From positions 1 through 64,000 of the forward strand of contig NZ_SDOY01000145.1 of the NCBI RefSeq assembly GCF_004117935.1: a stretch of DNA of 64,000 bases, given 5' to 3'. Made by a program: the position numbers and the translations under genes. Position 1 is the first letter of the stretch. The number at the start of each line of letters is the position of its first letter. This DNA comes from Streptomyces roseicoloratus. Lineage in GTDB: Bacteria > Actinomycetota > Actinomycetes > Streptomycetales > Streptomycetaceae. Of this stretch, positions 63,598-64,000 are shown one piece after another. The notes under the pieces are model-generated. The model was not told the origin of the DNA. It saw only the letters and a program-made list of their open reading frames with translations, and made no database searches.

Positions 63598-63999
63598 TCA
63601 GTTCCAGGCGTTGTTCTGGTTCTGGGCCCGCGCGCCGTGCTGGCCGACGCCGAACTGGGCGGCGGCGCCCTGTCCGAGAGCGGCGTTCTGCGGCGGCATG
63701 ACCTCACTGGGCTGCACGAGGGCGAAGCCCTGGCCGAGGAAGCTGAGCTCCCAGCCCTCGCCGGTGTTGCCGCGCCGGCGCATGACGCTGCTGTTGACCG
63801 TCTGCGCCTGCATCTGCACCCGCAGGCCGGTGGACCAGGCGACGATGGCGTCCGCGTCCACGCTGACGTACTTGTCCGGCGTGACCTGCATCATCAGCGG
63901 CTGGCCCGAGGTCATCAGGGCGACCTTGCCGCGGCCGGAGATGTTCAGCTGGTACTTGCCGGAGCCGGAGATGCCGTACTGGCTGTCCACGGCGATGAC
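63598..63999 (-). CDS. AIM24 family protein (N-terminus beyond the window)
   Basis: About 134 C-terminal residues are visible; the frame is open to the window end, so the true start is outside. The beta-rich AIM24/TSSC fold is suggested by GSGKYQLNISGRGKVALMTSG and the repeated short strand pairs with GWELSFLGQGFALVQPSE. The C-terminal tail is Gln/Gly/Asn/Ala-rich. Bacterial AIM24 proteins have unknown function (often linked to tellurium or stress genes). Convergent with the NUDIX gene. Confidence 0.85.
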   Translation of the reverse strand, partial: VIAVDSQYGISGSGKYQLNISGRGKVALMTSGQPLMMQVTPDKYVSVDADAIVAWSTGLRVQMQAQTVNSSVMRRRGNTGEGWELSFLGQGFALVQPSEVMPPQNAALGQGAAAQFGVGQHGARAQNQNNAWN

Positions 64000-64000
64000 C

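Noticed and set aside
1..64000. CRISPR arrays, insertion sequences, prophage genes or rRNA genes
   Set aside because: No regularly spaced palindromic repeats with unique spacers, no transposase or integrase motifs, and no rRNA-like stretch were found. The repeat tracts listed are short and GC-rich.

Overview
The window is a stretch of Streptomyces chromosome. The evidence is very high G+C with almost all third codon positions G or C, many GTG starts and 4-bp ATGA/GTGA gene overlaps, and genus-typical genes: sodN/sodX, snpA/snpR, wblE, dasR-dasABC, sigR-rsrA, a sigH-like sigma factor and an EshA-type nanocompartment shell gene. The gene order agrees, as far as I remember it, with the S. coelicolor core-genome segment running downwards from about SCO5255 (sodX) and SCO5254 (sodN). 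I see no insertion sequence, prophage, CRISPR array or rRNA operon. Both window edges cut a gene.

Layout. 1-7.9 kb: amino-acid ABC ATPase (partial), a methyltransferase, a CGNR zinc-finger protein, the nickel superoxide dismutase pair sodX/sodN, an operon snpR-hypothetical-relic-GNAT divergent from the secreted protease snpA, and small unknown genes. 8-14.4 kb: a two-gene operon of a family 2B encapsulin shell protein and a polyprenyl diphosphate synthase, then a peptidoglycan amidase, a PLP-dependent deaminase-like enzyme and a Na+/H+ antiporter. 14.4-20.3 kb: UBP zinc finger, anti-sigma/sigma pair (ushX-sigH type), membrane protein, diacylglycerol-kinase-type lipid kinase, wblE and a PdtaS-type sensor kinase. 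20.6-31.1 kb: TetR/SDR pair, then the amino-sugar block nagB, dasD, dasC, dasB, dasA and dasR with DasR-type operators, then a DUF3311/MctP monocarboxylate permease operon preceded by a long hairpin. 31.2-36.6 kb: GNAT, a cobalamin riboswitch and the class Ia ribonucleotide reductase genes nrdA-nrdB, a DUF2809 membrane protein and peptide deformylase. 36.6-43.7 kb: TPR protein, two coupled membrane HD/HD-GYP proteins, rsrA-sigR with a textbook sigma-R promoter, a hydrolase and an SRAP-domain protein. 43.7-51.4 kb: M50-like membrane protein, aroA, rsgA, an SMR transporter with a TetR regulator, hisN, a CBS-domain protein, and a catalase divergent from a Fur-family regulator. 51.4-54.2 kb: two identical initiator tRNA genes flanking a large SEL1/TPR-repeat protein gene. 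54.2-64 kb: UPF0182 membrane protein, PPA1309-type protein, YlbL-type PDZ protease, moaE, an NAD-dependent epimerase-like protein, a DUF2342 metalloprotease-like protein, a NUDIX hydrolase and an AIM24-type protein (partial).

How the genes work together. DasA captures chito-oligosaccharides or N-acetylglucosamine, DasBC import them (the ATPase is not in the cluster and is expected to be MsiK), DasD trims them inside the cell, and NagB feeds glucosamine-6-phosphate into glycolysis, all under DasR. Redox defence recurs: SodN with its maturation protease, the RsrA/SigR thiol switch, a catalase with a Fur/PerR-like regulator, and WblE. Ribonucleotide reductase expression is gated by B12 and probably by NrdR. 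The most system-like accessory unit is the encapsulin/polyprenyl-synthase operon, with a perfect palindrome in front of it. Other regulatory structures found by eye are a hairpin that appears to bury the mctP-operon ribosome-binding site, a CRP-like site before wblE, a candidate DasR site before the PdtaS kinase, and a seven-copy 13-bp tandem repeat at the 3' end of the SEL1 gene.
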